Source of the DNA: Acidobacteriaceae bacterium
GTDB taxonomy: Bacteria; Acidobacteriota; Terriglobia; Terriglobales; Acidobacteriaceae
NCBI GenBank assembly: GCA_003151155.1
Contig: PLWX01000139.1
Coordinates: forward strand, 1-34,663
Length of the DNA: 34,663 nt
Direction: 5' to 3'
Made by a program: the position numbers and the translations under genes. Under the pieces are notes generated by a model. The model searched no databases. It was not told where the DNA came from and saw only the letters and a list, made by a program, of their open reading frames with translations. Within the stretch, counting starts at the first letter, position 1. Each line of letters opens with the position of its first letter. This document shows, piece by piece, positions 34,196-34,663 of the stretch.

Positions 34196-34663
34196 TTAGT
34201 TCTTCACCGTCATCGCATCTGAATTCACTGCCTTCTTTCCCGATACACCCTCGAGAGCAGCCAATATCCCGCGATACTCATTCTTGTCGCATCGCACGGC
34301 AAGTCCCCCCTTCTTGTCACCATCAGCCCAAGTGAGGCCAACGAAGTGCTTCTTCGACTTGGTGAGTGCCATCAAGGCACCGATGCCGAAGGAGACCACT
34401 GCGAGGCCGATCGCTGCACCCACTCGCCGATGAACGTCCTGCCCGTAACTAATCTCCGTAATGGATGAAACGGGAACTACGCTGACATCCTTGCCATCTA
34501 GTACAAACCGGACTTTGTCTGACTCTAGAACCATCTTCATGTCGGTGCCCGCCTTCACATCGGATAGCGAGCCTCCGCCATACTTCACTTTGTAGCTGTT
34601 TTCCGCCGCGAATAGTGCGATCGGCACGATGCAGCAGAGCAGAATTGCGATCAGTCTTCTCAT
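34196..34663 (-). CDS. Exported protein of unknown function (155 aa), start at window edge
   Basis: The first codon is ATG at 34661-34663, the last bases of the window, and begins a good signal peptide (MRRLIAILLCCIVPIALFAA), so the gene is probably complete although its ribosome binding site is out of view. The mature part has 'YKVKYGGGSLSDVKAGTDMK' and 'VVPVSSITEISYGQDVHRRV', then a glycine-rich hydrophobic stretch (GAAIGLAVVSFGIGALMAL) that may be a membrane segment. It closes with 'GLTWADGDKKGGLAVRCDKNEY'. The middle part looks like a small beta-rich PH/GRAM-like domain, a guess from strand pattern only. Confidence 0.75.
   Translation of the reverse strand: MRRLIAILLCCIVPIALFAAENSYKVKYGGGSLSDVKAGTDMKMVLESDKVRFVLDGKDVSVVPVSSITEISYGQDVHRRVGAAIGLAVVSFGIGALMALTKSKKHFVGLTWADGDKKGGLAVRCDKNEYRGILAALEGVSGKKAVNSDAMTVKN

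Noticed and set aside
1-34663. CRISPR array, insertion sequences or long direct repeats
   Set aside because: No regularly spaced repeats, transposase frames or terminal inverted repeats were seen on reading the window.

Overview
The window (about 58-60% G+C by eye) looks like chromosome of an Acidobacteriota member, probably Terriglobia and near Candidatus Koribacter. This is inferred from gene content: orphan MacB/FtsX-type permeases, a serine/threonine kinase fused to TolB-like and TPR regions, a large TPR protein, many small secreted proteins, and an ECF sigma/anti-sigma/DUF4252 operon. I saw no rRNA, tRNA, CRISPR array, insertion sequence or prophage.

Layout. 1-1200: end of an S24-peptidase-like protein, a small unknown gene and a cold-shock protein. 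1223-3136 (minus): four-gene operon (ECF sigma factor, membrane anti-sigma candidate, two DUF4252-type exported proteins), every junction a 4-bp ATGA overlap. 3214-6602: lipoprotein with a TonB C-terminal domain, the GTPase TypA/BipA, and a lipoprotein phosphoesterase. 6716-10813 (minus): two abutting ATPase-less permeases and a polytopic membrane protein. 10869-12159 (minus): diheme cytochrome c and a CuA-bearing oxidase subunit II with no subunit I. 12191-18237 (plus): kinase-TolB-TPR protein, a 908-residue TPR protein and a small membrane protein. 18314-21169 (minus): double M16 peptidase. 21399-24102 (plus): LOG-family protein, a third orphan permease, an overlapping 52-residue gene and a PF04020-type membrane protein. 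24099-25715: a possible gene relic, a thioredoxin-fold protein, a 75-residue protein and two sparse intergenic stretches. 25716-29059: AraC-type regulator divergent from tautomerase, a frameshifted OsmC gene and a PLP aminotransferase. 29063-34663: HtrA-type protease, secreted proteins, CoaE, FolD, a VOC protein and a last secreted protein at the edge.

How the genes fit together. Most is core or lineage-typical: translation/stress GTPase, folate and CoA metabolism, and envelope proteolysis. The most distinctive pieces are the tightly coupled sigma/DUF4252 envelope-signalling operon, the subunit II/cytochrome c pair lacking its catalytic subunit, the permeases without ATPases, and an OsmC gene broken by one extra G exactly where the two halves of the domain join. 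I found no convincing wholly new defence or mobile system; the best candidates for new biology are the coupled small-gene modules and the OsmC frameshift.
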